From contig JAJQFO010000096.1 in the NCBI GenBank assembly GCA_021201095.1, positions 1 to 64,000 on the forward strand: DNA of 64,000 nt, written 5' to 3'. The notes beneath the pieces were generated by a model. The model had not been told where the DNA came from. It did no database searches and worked only from the letters and a program-made list of their open reading frames with translations. Both the position numbers and the translations under genes were made by a program. Shown piece after piece: positions 43,058 to 53,930 of the stretch. Position 1 is the stretch's first letter. Every line of letters starts with the position of its first letter. The stretch comes from Lachnospiraceae bacterium (GTDB taxonomy: Bacteria > Bacillota > Clostridia > Lachnospirales > Lachnospiraceae).

Positions 43058-44800
43058 TTATAATTCCTCCAGGACATAATTTTCTTTTTCACACACAACC
43101 TTGCACTTTTTCTTAAAGCAGGCGATTCCATATTTGTAAATGGTATGATATCCCTGAAGCTTCAGTTCGCGTGTGTAATCCATCCTTTCGATCTGAGCCA
43201 TCGCGTCTTTGCATCCTTCAGCAAGATGCGCATTATCAGCATACTTAAACTCCATGATCATGCCGATGCTTTCCCTGGCAATCTCGACCTTCACGTCGCA
43301 ATATCCATCGCCGCTGTCGGCATTCGTTTTCGCTTTCCAATTATCTACATTGGCTAGGATCCCGATCATAAGGCCATGGTAGAGAATCTCTTTCTTATCT
43401 TTTTGTACAGAAGAATCTCTTACCGTAATAGAATCATAAAGGTAAGATGTAAGCAGCTTTTCTGTTTTTTCCGCATTGCCAGTCTTTAACGCATCACAGA
43501 ATTCCTCAAACCGTTTGCTGTTTTTCCTGACCATGCTATTAAAGTATGCGGTGATCTGCCTGATAAAAATCTTTCGGATCTCCTTGTTTGGAATTGCGAG
43601 CTGATAAATATCTTCATCTGCTATCCCACGCTGCGTCAGATAGCCCGTTGCAAACAACACGCTCCATATATTGTCAATCGTGTCATAAATCTGATTATAT
43701 GTTAAATCCTCGTGGATTTCCTTCGAAATCGTTTCTCCCGCTACCAATGCTTCAATTTCACTCTTAGTTTGCTCATTACCTGATTTTTCAATTAATCGGC
43801 GTACCGCATCATTGCCGCTCGTGTTGGACCAGTAATCTTTGGGGCGTGCATCAGGGTCCCCGGTCAGTTCATAACAGTAACTGATAACATCCCATGGACA
43901 ATATACCTCCATATTGCCGAAGCGATATCCGTCATACCATTCCTTTACGGCATCATACTTATTATCAAGCCCGTAATAATTAAGGACTTCCCTGACTTCC
44001 CTATCCGTGAATCCAAAGTATTCATCAAAACGCACCGTAGTAATGGACAGAATATTGGGATTATTTAAACCAGTAAAAATGCTTTCCTTTGCCACGCGAA
44101 GGCATCCCGTTAGCACAGCAAAATATAGACTCTCATTGGATTTCAACGCCTTATCAAACATGCCCCGGACAAGCTTTACCATCTGAGGATAATAGTTTCC
44201 CTCGCTCGCTTTTGCCAGCGGAACATCGTACTCATCAATTAAAATAATTACCTTTTTCCCGAAATGTTTTTGTAAAAGATCGGAAAGTACACTTAAACTT
44301 CCTTTTATAACATCCTCCGACATATTGAAATAATCTGGATGATCCGGGTCAACGTTCACCAGTTTCTTATACATTTCCTTTTCCGTTTCTGTAAGACGCC
44401 CGCTTTCTAAAAGGAAATGGAACCTGAGTGCTTCCCTGCCAATTTCAGAACACAAATCGGATCTTGCACTCTCATAATCACTGCCGTCCACACTCTTTAA
44501 ACTGATCGAAATAACCGGAAATTTTCCCATGTATTTTTCGCAGAGCTGTGTCTCTCTGGAAATTTCAAGTCCTTCAAAGAGAGCGCTGTCACATCCAATT
44601 TCCAAAAATGCTTTCAGCATACTCATATTCAGAGATTTCCCAAAACGGCGCGGGCGGGTAAAAAGATTTACTTTTCCCCACGCGTTCAGTAAATCACGGA
44701 TCATTGCCGTTTTGTCGACATAGTAGAATCCCTCTGTCCGAATCTCGTGGAAATCATCAATCCCAATCGGGAGCTTCCTTTTCATTAATTTATCTGCCAT
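43058..44800 (-). CDS. AAA-ATPase-like protein with C-terminal PD-(D/E)XK nuclease-like domain
   Basis: 580 aa. The N-terminal AAA-ATPase_like domain starts with KLPIGIDDFHEIRTEGFYYVDKT and has the Walker A FTRPRRFGKSLNMSML, Walker B VIILIDEYDVPL. The C-terminal ~130 residues form the PDDEXK_9-type region with EIARESIGMIMEFKYAD (Glu-x-Lys) and KYGIACFKKKC. AAAGGAG lies before the ATG. Such genes are abundant in gut anaerobes, often in many copies, and their function is unknown; a link to DNA or mobile elements has been suggested. It appears to be monocistronic. Confidence 0.9.
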   Translation of the reverse strand: MADKLMKRKLPIGIDDFHEIRTEGFYYVDKTAMIRDLLNAWGKVNLFTRPRRFGKSLNMSMLKAFLEIGCDSALFEGLEISRETQLCEKYMGKFPVISISLKSVDGSDYESARSDLCSEIGREALRFHFLLESGRLTETEKEMYKKLVNVDPDHPDYFNMSEDVIKGSLSVLSDLLQKHFGKKVIILIDEYDVPLAKASEGNYYPQMVKLVRGMFDKALKSNESLYFAVLTGCLRVAKESIFTGLNNPNILSITTVRFDEYFGFTDREVREVLNYYGLDNKYDAVKEWYDGYRFGNMEVYCPWDVISYCYELTGDPDARPKDYWSNTSGNDAVRRLIEKSGNEQTKSEIEALVAGETISKEIHEDLTYNQIYDTIDNIWSVLFATGYLTQRGIADEDIYQLAIPNKEIRKIFIRQITAYFNSMVRKNSKRFEEFCDALKTGNAEKTEKLLTSYLYDSITVRDSSVQKDKKEILYHGLMIGILANVDNWKAKTNADSGDGYCDVKVEIARESIGMIMEFKYADNAHLAEGCKDAMAQIERMDYTRELKLQGYHTIYKYGIACFKKKCKVVCEKENYVLEEL

Positions 44801-45053
44801 GAATAAAACGCTCCTTTCCTCACATCAAATCTTGGATTCGCCCTCACATTTCTATTGATTTCTATTGCTATTATACATATATTTGCTGGTAAATCAACCT
44901 TGCGGGCAGCAAAAAAGGCTAAAAATCAAAGGTTGAAAATCATGGGAAGCAAGAATAGAAGAAGCCCCGCGAGAGCTTTTCTCCACATGCTATATGCTTT
45001 CATACGAACTTCACAGCAAGTGCAAAAACCTGTGCTGAATAGTTATAAAAAAT

Positions 45054-46421
45054 CTACAGCAGCGCCAGCCGCCGCCACGACCCCCGGAAATAACGAATCA
45101 AAAAGCACAGAATCCGGAACACCCAATCGATCACCATGCCGATCCAGACGCCCACCGCGCCGTAGCCCATCTGCTGCCCCAGCACGATGCTGATGCCGAT
45201 CCGGAATACGCACATGGAAAAAATGGAGATGCCCATGGTATATTTCACATCGTTGCACGCACGCAGCATGTTGGGAAAGGTAAACGCCATCGGCCAGAGC
45301 AGGATCGCAAATCCATCATGAATCCGCACCAGCAGGGCCGCCAGCGCGGTGGTCTCTTCTCCCAGCCCGTAAAGAGTCAGAATCGGATCCAGGAACAGCA
45401 GAATCGAGCCGGCACACACAAGCGTCAGCGCATAGGCACAAAGGATCAGTTTTTTCGTGTAATAACGGATCTGTTCCTCATCTCCCGCCCCGACACAGCG
45501 GCCGATCACGGCAATCATGGCCAGGTTCATGGCCTGTCCGCCGATACAGCCCATAGAATCCAGGCTGTTAGCCACGCCGTTCGCTGCGATCTGGACCGTA
45601 CCAAAACCGGAAATGATGCTGACGACCACGACACGTCCCAGCTGAAAAATGCCGTTTTCAATGCCGCTCGGAATGCCGATCAGGTAAATGCGCCGGATCA
45701 GATTCCTGTCAAAGCGAAACTTTCCGGGAGCAATGTGAATCTCCAGCTTCGGATTGTGCAGCAAAACATACAGGACGATCGCCGCAAACGCGCGGGAAAT
45801 CAGCGACGGCACCGCGACGCCGACCACACCCGCGTGCAGGACGAAAATACCGACGGCATTGCCGACCACGTTGATCAGATTCATAACAATGGAAACCTTC
45901 AGCGTGATTTTCGCATTATTCATGACACGAAAAATTGCGGCGGAGGCGTTATAGACAGCCAGAAACGGATAGGACAGTGCGGAAATCGCCATGTAAAGCG
46001 CGGCCGCCGCAAATACATCCGCATCAATACTGCCAAAAAACAGACGGATCAGCGACTGTCTGCCCAAAATGATCAAAATGGAGAGCACGATCGTAATTAA
46101 TAGTGTCGAAACAATCAGCTGCATCACCGAATGGCAGGCGCTATCGCGCTTTTTGGCACCCAGAAACTGCGATGTCACGACCGCGCCGCCGGTCGAGAGC
46201 GCGGAAAGCACCGCGAACACCAGATTATTAATCATATCTACCAGTGACACACCGGAGACGGCCGCCTCCCCCGCGTTGGACACCATCATCGTATCCGCCA
46301 TTCCGACCGTGATTGCAAGCGCCTGCTCCAGCACCAGCGGCAAAATCAGAATCAGCAGGTCATGGTTGGAAAACAGCCGGCTGACCGGCTGTCTGTTGTT
46401 TGTTGTCGTTTTACGCATCAT
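45054..46421 (-). CDS. MATE family efflux transporter (second)
   Basis: 455 aa, twelve predicted helices. N-terminal half: LILPLVLEQALAITVGMADTMMVSNAGE; second half: LIGIPSGIENGIFQLGRVVVVSIISGFG. It belongs to a different MATE subgroup from the gene at 40 kb by its distinct spacing and sequence. The ATG overlaps the stop of the upstream hydrolase gene (ATGA), indicating translational coupling. Substrate unknown. Confidence 0.93.
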   Translation of the reverse strand: MMRKTTTNNRQPVSRLFSNHDLLILILPLVLEQALAITVGMADTMMVSNAGEAAVSGVSLVDMINNLVFAVLSALSTGGAVVTSQFLGAKKRDSACHSVMQLIVSTLLITIVLSILIILGRQSLIRLFFGSIDADVFAAAALYMAISALSYPFLAVYNASAAIFRVMNNAKITLKVSIVMNLINVVGNAVGIFVLHAGVVGVAVPSLISRAFAAIVLYVLLHNPKLEIHIAPGKFRFDRNLIRRIYLIGIPSGIENGIFQLGRVVVVSIISGFGTVQIAANGVANSLDSMGCIGGQAMNLAMIAVIGRCVGAGDEEQIRYYTKKLILCAYALTLVCAGSILLFLDPILTLYGLGEETTALAALLVRIHDGFAILLWPMAFTFPNMLRACNDVKYTMGISIFSMCVFRIGISIVLGQQMGYGAVGVWIGMVIDWVFRILCFLIRYFRGSWRRLALL

Positions 46422-46978
46422 TCTGCCGTTTCCTTTCCCAGATACCGGTTCACTTCCCGCATCACATCAAGCAGATTTTCCAGATCCCGCTCCCACTCTC
46501 CTGTCTCCAGGGAATGGTTCGCGTCCGCAATTATGAAAAGCGGCAAATTTCTCTTTTCGCACTCCGCTTTCACGATCTCGGTCTTCACCCAGCCGTCCTT
46601 CGTGCCGTGGAAGACAATCCCCGGCTGCTCCATCAGCGGAAACGACTGCGCAACCGGCGTGAAATAAACATTTTTCGTCGTCAGATGATGCTTCTTCCCG
46701 TAAGCAGACGCGATCGCCGTGCCGACACTTTTCGATAGAAACAAAATCTCCTCATACGCGGAAAAGTCCACATTTTTCAAAAGCTCTTCCGCCTGCTCCA
46801 GTGCCAGATAAAAACATTCCTCCATCTTTTTGGCATCACCCTTGACGCCGGACGGAAAATTGCCATAGGGCACATCCATCAAGTCATAGCCGTGTGCCGC
46901 GGCAACCTTTTTCCCATAATAGAGCAGCGGCTTATCCACATGATAGCCGATGCCCGGAAATGCGACTGCAAGCTTCAT
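46418..46978 (-). CDS. Alpha/beta hydrolase-like protein coupled to a MATE gene
   Basis: 186 aa. A compact alpha/beta hydrolase-like fold is suggested by the start (KLAVAFPGIGYHVDKPLLYY), the nucleophile-elbow-like FLSKSVGTAIASAYG with Ser, the acid position in FHGTKDGWV and the His in ADANHSLETGEWE. The substrate is unknown; esterase or peptidase activity is possible. GGAGG lies eleven bases upstream of the ATG. The 4-base overlap with the MATE gene makes a small operon. Confidence 0.78.
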   Translation of the reverse strand: MKLAVAFPGIGYHVDKPLLYYGKKVAAAHGYDLMDVPYGNFPSGVKGDAKKMEECFYLALEQAEELLKNVDFSAYEEILFLSKSVGTAIASAYGKKHHLTTKNVYFTPVAQSFPLMEQPGIVFHGTKDGWVKTEIVKAECEKRNLPLFIIADANHSLETGEWERDLENLLDVMREVNRYLGKETAE

Positions 46979-47112
46979 TTTTTCATCTGCCTCCTCATTC
47001 TCTGATCATTTACAGGCCACACGATCCAGTTTTGTACAATTAAGTCTTACTGAATTCCATCCCCTTATTCTTATTAGCCGAAGAACACCTGCTTTCCCGA
47101 ATTTGCGCAATT

Positions 47113-48180
47113 TCAGCCGCTGCAAGACCCGGTCGATGTCAGCCATCTTCTGCGAACCCCTTTACTTATCAAAGCCGATATCTGGTGAATGCACCATCCG
47201 GAAAGAAAAGAGAGTACGAACACAAGCCCTGTTGCCAGCAGTCCCCTCCACCAATACTGAGATGCCGCATATCCCTTCTCCCAGGCGAAAATTTTCTGGT
47301 CAAAAACGCAGGAAATCAGGTACATCTCCAGCGTCACGCCGGATATGAGCGCCGCCATCCGGCAAATCGTCTCATTTTTACACTCAAGCTGGTACACGGC
47401 CAGAAAAAGCAGCACCGTAATCGCCGCCGTCCCCGCGTGATTGTAGCTGATTGTAAAGCCATTTTCCATCTTGGTGCCCTGCGAAGTCACACAATTAACC
47501 AGGGCAAAAGCCACCGCGATCGCCGCCACGCCCGCCAGGCAAAGTCCCCGGCTGACCTTCGGCTGATACGTCCGGATATAACATCCGATCAGATAATAAG
47601 TGAAAAAATATAAATTCACCCAGTAATTCGGAATCAGGTTCAGCGTGTTTTCTCCATCCAGCGTCAGCACGTTGACCGTCTTCGGCAGGATCGTCAGTAG
47701 CAGCATCACCGCCACCATCCGCCGGTGCATTTTCTGCGAACCGGCCGCATTCCAGGCCAGATTCACAAAGGGGCTCAAAAGCAGCAGACCGATATACATT
47801 TCTATGTACCACCCATAATTTGCCCCGGAAAAATCGAAAAACTCCACGATCCACTGATACAGAGTCTTTTCAGTACCGGCCACCAGTATTTTATAGCCGA
47901 TACAGATGAACGAAATGATCGCCCACGAAATCAGGATCGGCACCAGCGAAAAATAATAGCCCCGCGACCAGGTCTTCCCACATTTTAAGTACCCGGTAAT
48001 CACCAGAAACATCGGCACACAGCACATAAAAATAATCCTGCCGCTCACAGCCGCAATCATCACCGGGTTGTCCACCGGCTTGCTGTAAAAACCATTGCGC
48101 AGGAAAAAATGCAGCCAGTACAGCAAGCATAAAGCCAGAATGCGGGCCACATCCAGACCAAAAAATCGTTTCTTCTCCAT
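47113..48180 (-). CDS. Acyltransferase 3-type membrane protein
   Basis: 355 aa with about ten hydrophobic segments. The opening FFGLDVARILALCLLYWLHFF (with the conserved His after the first helix) and the later YFFTYYLIGCYI are typical of the AT3/OafA/WecH family, which transfer acetyl or other acyl groups onto extracellular sugars or lipids. AGGGAG lies upstream of the ATG. It is just downstream of hsdR on the same strand, separated by only 27 bases, but probably unrelated in function. Confidence 0.85.
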   Translation of the reverse strand: MEKKRFFGLDVARILALCLLYWLHFFLRNGFYSKPVDNPVMIAAVSGRIIFMCCVPMFLVITGYLKCGKTWSRGYYFSLVPILISWAIISFICIGYKILVAGTEKTLYQWIVEFFDFSGANYGWYIEMYIGLLLLSPFVNLAWNAAGSQKMHRRMVAVMLLLTILPKTVNVLTLDGENTLNLIPNYWVNLYFFTYYLIGCYIRTYQPKVSRGLCLAGVAAIAVAFALVNCVTSQGTKMENGFTISYNHAGTAAITVLLFLAVYQLECKNETICRMAALISGVTLEMYLISCVFDQKIFAWEKGYAASQYWWRGLLATGLVFVLSFLSGWCIHQISALISKGVRRRWLTSTGSCSG

Positions 48181-48207
48181 TTTTCTCTCCCTTTAAAAAT
48201 TCAGTTT

Positions 48208-51200
48208 TTATGCAGCTTCTTTGTACTGCAAATAAACGTACTCGTAGATTCTCCTTCGATATTCTGAGATGCGGATTTCATCATAGCTTTCCGGAAGTTC
48301 TTCCCAGAGGACATCGCGAATCAGGTTATCTACCGCAGCTTTTGTTTCCTGTTTATCTGTCCAATGATCCAGTTCGGCGATCTTTGCTTTGATTTTTGCC
48401 AGCAGGTCTACGGCTACTTCTTTTAGTTTCTTAATATCCTGCCTGGACAGATTGTCCTGAAACAGCAAATCATACAAAGACAGCTCTTCATCGCTTGAAA
48501 ATCCTTCCCGGACATAGCGCTGCTGCTCACGGTCCAGATTAGAAGCTAAATCCATCAATTCCATGAACGTCTTTTCTATGGTTGCCCTGTCCTGTTCGGC
48601 ATTATACTGATTTATAATTTCCTGATATCGTTCATAGTAGTTGATGCGTCCCGGGTTAACCGCTATCATCTGTTCCAGACGCATGGCAATCAGATTTTCC
48701 AGGTCCTTCATAACCAGATTCTTTTTCTTTGCTCTGGCAAATTCCCGGCGCAGTAAATCAAAATCAATCTTGCTGATATCAAACTGCCGGGAGGGAACAA
48801 GGCCATTCCCCTGGCGTTCAATGAGTATATACTCATTTACAATACCGTTGATCTGCACCATCAGATCCGTGTTGTCGGCATGTTTGCGCTTTTTCTGAAG
48901 TTCCTCATAAATCGCAAGGATCGCATCCTTATATGCTCTGGTTTCCTGGTCTACATCATCTCTGTTGGCATATTTCATCAGCCGATTTAACTCAACCGCA
49001 TAGGTCTGGAATGTCTTTTTGATTTCCAGCGTTTCGCACATGGCATTTGCAGCATCCTGAAGCAATGCCAGTTTCTTAAAATCAGTTGCGTCTATCAAAG
49101 CTTTCAACGAAAAATTATGTTCAGCCAGATAATCATTGGCGGCGCCGACCACCTCATAAATCCTTGCAATCAACTCATCCTTATCAATAGTTGGGTCAGC
49201 TCGATTGCCGCCATCGGCATTTGCCGTATAATCTGCAAGCGCTTTCCTCAGTGCCTTAACAATGCCGACGTAATCGACAATCAGCCCGTTGCTCTTCCCC
49301 TCGTTCACACGATTAGCCCTGGCTATCGTCTGCATCAGGGTGTGGGCTTTCAGCGGTTTGTCCAGATAGAGGCAGGAGAGACTCTTTACATCAAAACCAG
49401 TTAGCCACATAGCGCAGACAAAAACGATGCGGAAGTTACTGGAGCTATCCTTAAATTCCCTGTCCAGCTCCCGTCTTTCCATCTTTTCCCGATGCGGCAG
49501 AATATCCAGTCCCCATTTTTTGAATGTCTGAATCTCATTCTGCTCCTGACTGATGACAACTGCCATTTCGGTTTCTTCCATCCACCGCAGTTTTCGCTCC
49601 AATTCCTGCGTTTCCTGCTGTGTTGCAGTTTTTAGCTTATCCCTTACAGTTTCGATTTCCTCCTGCCAATATTCCTGCACATAGTTATACATCCGCACAC
49701 AGGTTACTTTGTTCAGGCAGACAAACATCGCTTTACCGCTTGTCCACAGGTCAGAATAATGTCCAACAAAATCCTTGGCAATGGAGCGCAGTCTCGGCTC
49801 CGCCGTCAGAATATGAATCTCTTTGGCAAATTCGCGTTCCAGCTTTTCCTGCTGCGCCGCGTCCAGATCGGCGGCTTCAATGGCATCCATAATTTCATCT
49901 GTAATTTCCGGGTGCTCCAGCTGGACGATTTTGTCCGCCCGGTTTTCGTAATAGAGGGGAACCGTCGCACCGTCATCAACGGCCCGTTTAAAGTCATAGA
50001 CAGAGACATATCCGCCGAAGGTTCTCTCTGTAATATTATCATTGGAAAGCAGCGGCGTCCCAGTGAAACCAATTCGAGAGGCCGTGGGCAGCAGCTCCAT
50101 CATATGATCAGCAAAAATTCCATACTGGCTGCGGTGTGCCTCGTCGGACATGATAATAATATCGTGATCCGGATAAATGGGCGGCGTTCCAGGCTGATTG
50201 AACTTCTGAATCAACGTGAAAATGAAGCCTGGATTTCCCCTTAGCATCTCAATCAACGCTTTGCCGCTGGGCGCAATAAACTTTTTCGCTTTCGCTTTTC
50301 CCAGCAGACCGCAGTTTTCAAAAGTGTCGCTGATTTGCTTATTCAATTCGTCCCGGTCTGTCAGCACCACAAACGTCGGAGAGCCTTCATACTTCCTCCG
50401 AATCTTCTGCGCCAGAAATACCATAGAATAGCTCTTACCGGAACCCTGCGTGTGCCAGAAAACACCCAGCTTACCGTCCTTCAGATTTCTGGCTTCATAT
50501 GCTTTTACCGCTTCATTGACTCCAAGATACTGATGGTTTCGGGCGAGAATTTTAGTCGTGTGACCGCCGGAGTGGTCAAAAAGAATGAAATTTTCAAAGA
50601 GATCAAGGAAGGTTTCTTTTCTACAGATACCCCTCAGCATAGTTTCTAAAGCAACGTCACCCTCATCGCTCTCTTTCAGCCGCTTCCACTCGTGGAAGAA
50701 TTCGTACTTGCTGCCCAGCGTGCCGACTTTTGCCTCCACGCCGTTGGAGAGCATCAGGAAGGCATTGTAATAGAACAGATGTGGAATGGTGTCAAGATAA
50801 TCCGTGTAATTGTCCGTGTAGGCGTTCTGCACATCCACAGTCGTCTTTTTCAATTCCACAAACAGCAGGGGAATCCCGTTGACAAAGCCGACAATATCTG
50901 TTCGCCGCCGGTAAAGGTCGCCATGGATTTTCAGTTCCTTAATGGCAAGAAAATGATTCTCCAGAGGATGTTTGAAGTCGATCACGACCGCTATTCTCGT
51001 ATCAGTCTGACCGTCAGGCTTTTTCACTGTGACCGGGATCCCATCCCGAATCAGAAAATATTTCTCCTCGTTGATCTGCATCAAAGAAGCGGTGGAAAGC
51101 TTTTTTTCCAGTGTCTTCTGTGCTTCGTCCACCTGAGAGGGTGTAATCCACGGGTTCAGCTTTTTCAGGGCTGCCCGAAAATACCGGGTCAGCAGAATTT

Positions 51201-51351
51201 CCCTGTAGCTCGTCCGGCCAAAGGTGCCGTCAGCCCCTAAAATCTCCGTATTATAGGCAAAAGCAACCTCCCAGCCCAGCTCATCGTGCAGAAGATGGCC
51301 GGCAGACTCCTGAACTAATGTATTTTCAGAGTAGTCGTAGCTCAATATCAC
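48208..51351 (-). CDS. hsdR: Type I restriction enzyme R subunit
   Basis: Motor and nuclease subunit, 1047 aa, complete. The N-terminal nuclease domain has DIVGFVNGIPLLFVELKKT (catalytic Asp and Glu-x-Lys), preceded by VVIDFKHPLENHF. The helicase motor has Walker A FWHTQGSGKSYSMVFLAQ, the DEAH box IIMSDEAHRSQYG, and GFTGTPLL. The C-terminal ~250 residues form the HsdR helical assembly domain. The ATG overlaps the hsdS stop by four bases. Because the methylase gene is truncated, the protein may be non-functional or could be lethal if active alone. Confidence 0.95.
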   Translation of the reverse strand: MILSYDYSENTLVQESAGHLLHDELGWEVAFAYNTEILGADGTFGRTSYREILLTRYFRAALKKLNPWITPSQVDEAQKTLEKKLSTASLMQINEEKYFLIRDGIPVTVKKPDGQTDTRIAVVIDFKHPLENHFLAIKELKIHGDLYRRRTDIVGFVNGIPLLFVELKKTTVDVQNAYTDNYTDYLDTIPHLFYYNAFLMLSNGVEAKVGTLGSKYEFFHEWKRLKESDEGDVALETMLRGICRKETFLDLFENFILFDHSGGHTTKILARNHQYLGVNEAVKAYEARNLKDGKLGVFWHTQGSGKSYSMVFLAQKIRRKYEGSPTFVVLTDRDELNKQISDTFENCGLLGKAKAKKFIAPSGKALIEMLRGNPGFIFTLIQKFNQPGTPPIYPDHDIIIMSDEAHRSQYGIFADHMMELLPTASRIGFTGTPLLSNDNITERTFGGYVSVYDFKRAVDDGATVPLYYENRADKIVQLEHPEITDEIMDAIEAADLDAAQQEKLEREFAKEIHILTAEPRLRSIAKDFVGHYSDLWTSGKAMFVCLNKVTCVRMYNYVQEYWQEEIETVRDKLKTATQQETQELERKLRWMEETEMAVVISQEQNEIQTFKKWGLDILPHREKMERRELDREFKDSSSNFRIVFVCAMWLTGFDVKSLSCLYLDKPLKAHTLMQTIARANRVNEGKSNGLIVDYVGIVKALRKALADYTANADGGNRADPTIDKDELIARIYEVVGAANDYLAEHNFSLKALIDATDFKKLALLQDAANAMCETLEIKKTFQTYAVELNRLMKYANRDDVDQETRAYKDAILAIYEELQKKRKHADNTDLMVQINGIVNEYILIERQGNGLVPSRQFDISKIDFDLLRREFARAKKKNLVMKDLENLIAMRLEQMIAVNPGRINYYERYQEIINQYNAEQDRATIEKTFMELMDLASNLDREQQRYVREGFSSDEELSLYDLLFQDNLSRQDIKKLKEVAVDLLAKIKAKIAELDHWTDKQETKAAVDNLIRDVLWEELPESYDEIRISEYRRRIYEYVYLQYKEAA

Positions 51352-52493
51352 TTCACCTCCAACTCTCCATTCATCAGCCTGGGCAACAGGCGGTCACGGG
51401 CCTGTATAGCTTTTGAAGTTTGCTCTCTGCAAGTATCTATCTTTGTAAAAATACCAGTCACAATTTGCTCAAAGGCGTTCGCAATATTAGATGTAGGCAC
51501 AAGAATTTCCTCGGCTTTTAAATACTTAAAATGTCGTGCATAATGATAGTTTGATAAATCAACATTTACAAGACTACAGTATAGTAACCGCTGCGGCATC
51601 CGAAGTTCTCCAGATACAACTAATTGTGTTCCATCGGCACCCTTTGCAAAAGGAAATGTAATCAGTTTCAAAATCCTTGTATGATCGCCAAAAACGATGA
51701 TTGGCTCATCCGGTACAACCATCGCTTCCGCATCATTAGTATATCCAGCTATAAATTTTTTGCTTTGATCTATCACGGGTATATTCCCATTCTGTAAATA
51801 GTCAGCAGTCTGGATTTGCTTTGTACGTGGTACCTTTTTGAGGACATCGCCAACAGGCACTTTTTCCCATCCCATCGGTACCCCATCCACGATCTCCGTT
51901 GTCTCCCATCCTGGAAAGCGCAAATCTACAAACCACTCCTTATATATCCGTTGTACAGCCTCCTCCAGCAGCTTGATTTGCTTGCGATTGTTTTCAATAA
52001 GGTCATCGTAAGCAGAAAGAATATCGGCAATGCGACGCTGGACGAGAAGAACTGGCATATCTATAACAACATTTTTCAGTTTTTCTCCAGGCATATGCTT
52101 AATAGTAGCCCCTGTGAAATATTGCTCTAATTCTCCACGTCTACCTGCCCATAAAAACCAATAATATAAAAAACGAAAATCCAAGCAATCATGTTTTCGA
52201 ACACGATGTAGAGCTTTCTGGATTTTCATATCAGGAATCTGGTTTTTCCATAAAGCACATCTTCCGGGTTCGCCGCCTTCACATATCACAAGGTCGCCGT
52301 AGCGAAGACCATACCGCTCATCCTCATCTTCTTCAAATCTCATTTGAGGAAGATCATTAAGATCAAATTCACCCCATCGAACATTTACATTCGCAAGATA
52401 CGGTTTAAATTCGCCTTTATTCTTCTTCTGATCTAGCATTTTTCCAAGGCAAGAATCGGTGACATCACCTAATTTAATCTTTTCCCATCTCAT
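51348..52493 (-). CDS. hsdS: Type I restriction enzyme specificity subunit
   Basis: 381 aa, two target-recognition domains and two conserved helical spacers. The first TRD runs from MRWEKIKLGDVTD to about residue 150; the spacer is QRRIADILSAYDDLIENNRKQIKLLEE; the second TRD begins at GWEKVPVGDVLKK; the final spacer ends the protein (CREQTSKAIQARDRLLPRLMNGELEV). HsdS fixes the DNA sequence recognised by the complex. GGAG lies three bases before the ATG. A 216-base gap separates it from the hsdM remnant, and hsdR follows with overlap. Confidence 0.93.
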   Translation of the reverse strand: MRWEKIKLGDVTDSCLGKMLDQKKNKGEFKPYLANVNVRWGEFDLNDLPQMRFEEDEDERYGLRYGDLVICEGGEPGRCALWKNQIPDMKIQKALHRVRKHDCLDFRFLYYWFLWAGRRGELEQYFTGATIKHMPGEKLKNVVIDMPVLLVQRRIADILSAYDDLIENNRKQIKLLEEAVQRIYKEWFVDLRFPGWETTEIVDGVPMGWEKVPVGDVLKKVPRTKQIQTADYLQNGNIPVIDQSKKFIAGYTNDAEAMVVPDEPIIVFGDHTRILKLITFPFAKGADGTQLVVSGELRMPQRLLYCSLVNVDLSNYHYARHFKYLKAEEILVPTSNIANAFEQIVTGIFTKIDTCREQTSKAIQARDRLLPRLMNGELEVK

Positions 52494-52709
52494 ATTCTCC
52501 AGCCCCGCCTGTTTTCATCCATCCTCTAATTTCTGGAACTCCTCCAAATTCAACTCCTGCATCATTTCTTCCACCGCAAGCAAAAACGGTCAAGACAAAT
52601 CCGCACAATACCCTCCACATTATAGAGCATTCTGAACATTCGGAACACACCGCATTCCATTTTGAAAAAATCAAATTGATTAGTTCCACTGCGTGTAATT
52701 TAAAAACGT

Positions 52710-53930
52710 TCAAATTCCAAGCTCTTTGAAATTCCGGGTGATGGTATCCATCAGTTCATTACTCTCTGCCTGCAAAGTCAAAAGTTCCTGCTGGATCTCC
52801 GTCATGCGCTCATGAAAATCCACCCCGTCATCCTCCACAGGAGCGACGCCCACATAGGCTCCCGGCGTCAGGGAACAGCCTTTTTCTTCTATAATTGTTG
52901 CCCGGTCAGCGATTTTGCAAAGCCCAAGGACATCCTGATAGACACCGTCGCCAAATTTTTCATATAGCCAGCAGGCTTCTTTTGCAATCGTAAGCTGTTT
53001 CTCCAGCGCGGTAATCGCTTCGTCATATGCACTCTGAACCGCTTTCTTTTCCCGTTTGGCTGCAGCATTGACAGCTTCTTTTGCCTCTGCACGTTTTTCC
53101 TGAACAGCCTTTTCCAGTCTTTCCCGGATTTCCGTAAAAGCATCATCTGAGCCGAGGGCAGTGTGGTATTCCGCCAGCAACGACTTATATTTATCAGTTT
53201 CCCCACGATAGAGCCAGACAATGGCGTTCAGATTTTTCAGCTGCCAGTCCGTCCACTCATTCAGCGTCCGATCCACGACCGTGTAATAATTCCGGGCATC
53301 GATGAACAGCACCTTATCCAGCAGTTCCTCCGGTTTACCCTTGTCGAAAAACCAGAGAGAACATGGCAAGCTTTTCGTGTAGAAAAAATTATTGGCAACG
53401 CTGATCATAACATCCACGTGACCGGTCCTGATCAGTGCTTCCCGGATGTTCTTGTCTTTGCCGGAGGAATCCGTCGCAGAGGAGGCCATGACGAAGCCGG
53501 CCCGCCCATGCTCATTCAGATAAGAGTAGAAATAGGAAATCCAGAGATAATTGGCGTTGCCGACCTCTTTCTCTTTGTTCACTCCCGGCAGGCCGAAGGG
53601 CAGCCGCCCGGCAGAAAGAGCCGATTCCGACTTTACCTTATCAACATTGAACGGGGGATTGGCCATTACATAGTCGCAGCACCCGTTCAGATTGTGTGCA
53701 TCATGATAGAAGGTGTTGGCTTCATCCCCGGATTTGATCACGCCAGTCAGGCCATGCACCGCCATATTCATCAGACAGAGTTTGGAGTTATACTCCACCT
53801 TTTCCTGCCCGTAAAAGGTCATGGTGTTGTTAGCAACCATGCCAGCCTGATTCACAAAATCGCCTGTCTGCACGAACATCCCGCCGCTGCCGCAGGCCGG
53901 ATCTATCCGGACGCTATCTTTGATACAAAC
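52710..53930 (-). pseudogene. hsdM: Type I restriction methylase, 5'-truncated
   Basis: N6-adenine methylase subunit, truncated. The open frame keeps the SAM motif I (DPACGSGGMFVQ) and the catalytic NPPF (VMANPPFNVDKV), and runs to a normal C-terminal helical region (LLTLQAESNELMDTITRNFKE). Complete HsdM proteins have about 150-190 residues before motif I, containing the HsdM_N helical domain. Here homology appears to start at about 53920, just before motif I, and the upstream frame (the track ORF to 54281) is made of low-similarity residues and IS21-type terminal repeats. The lost part is not present beyond the insertion element. A functional RM complex is unlikely unless another HsdM acts in trans. 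Confidence 0.82.

Noticed and set aside
44855-45193. 112-aa plus-strand ORF antisense to the end of the second MATE gene
   Set aside because: The C-terminal half is a shadow of the MATE gene and no ribosome site is seen.
52474-52713. 79-aa ORF between hsdM and hsdS
   Set aside because: It starts at TTG without a ribosome site and overlaps the hsdS start; the residues look random (CSECSECS).
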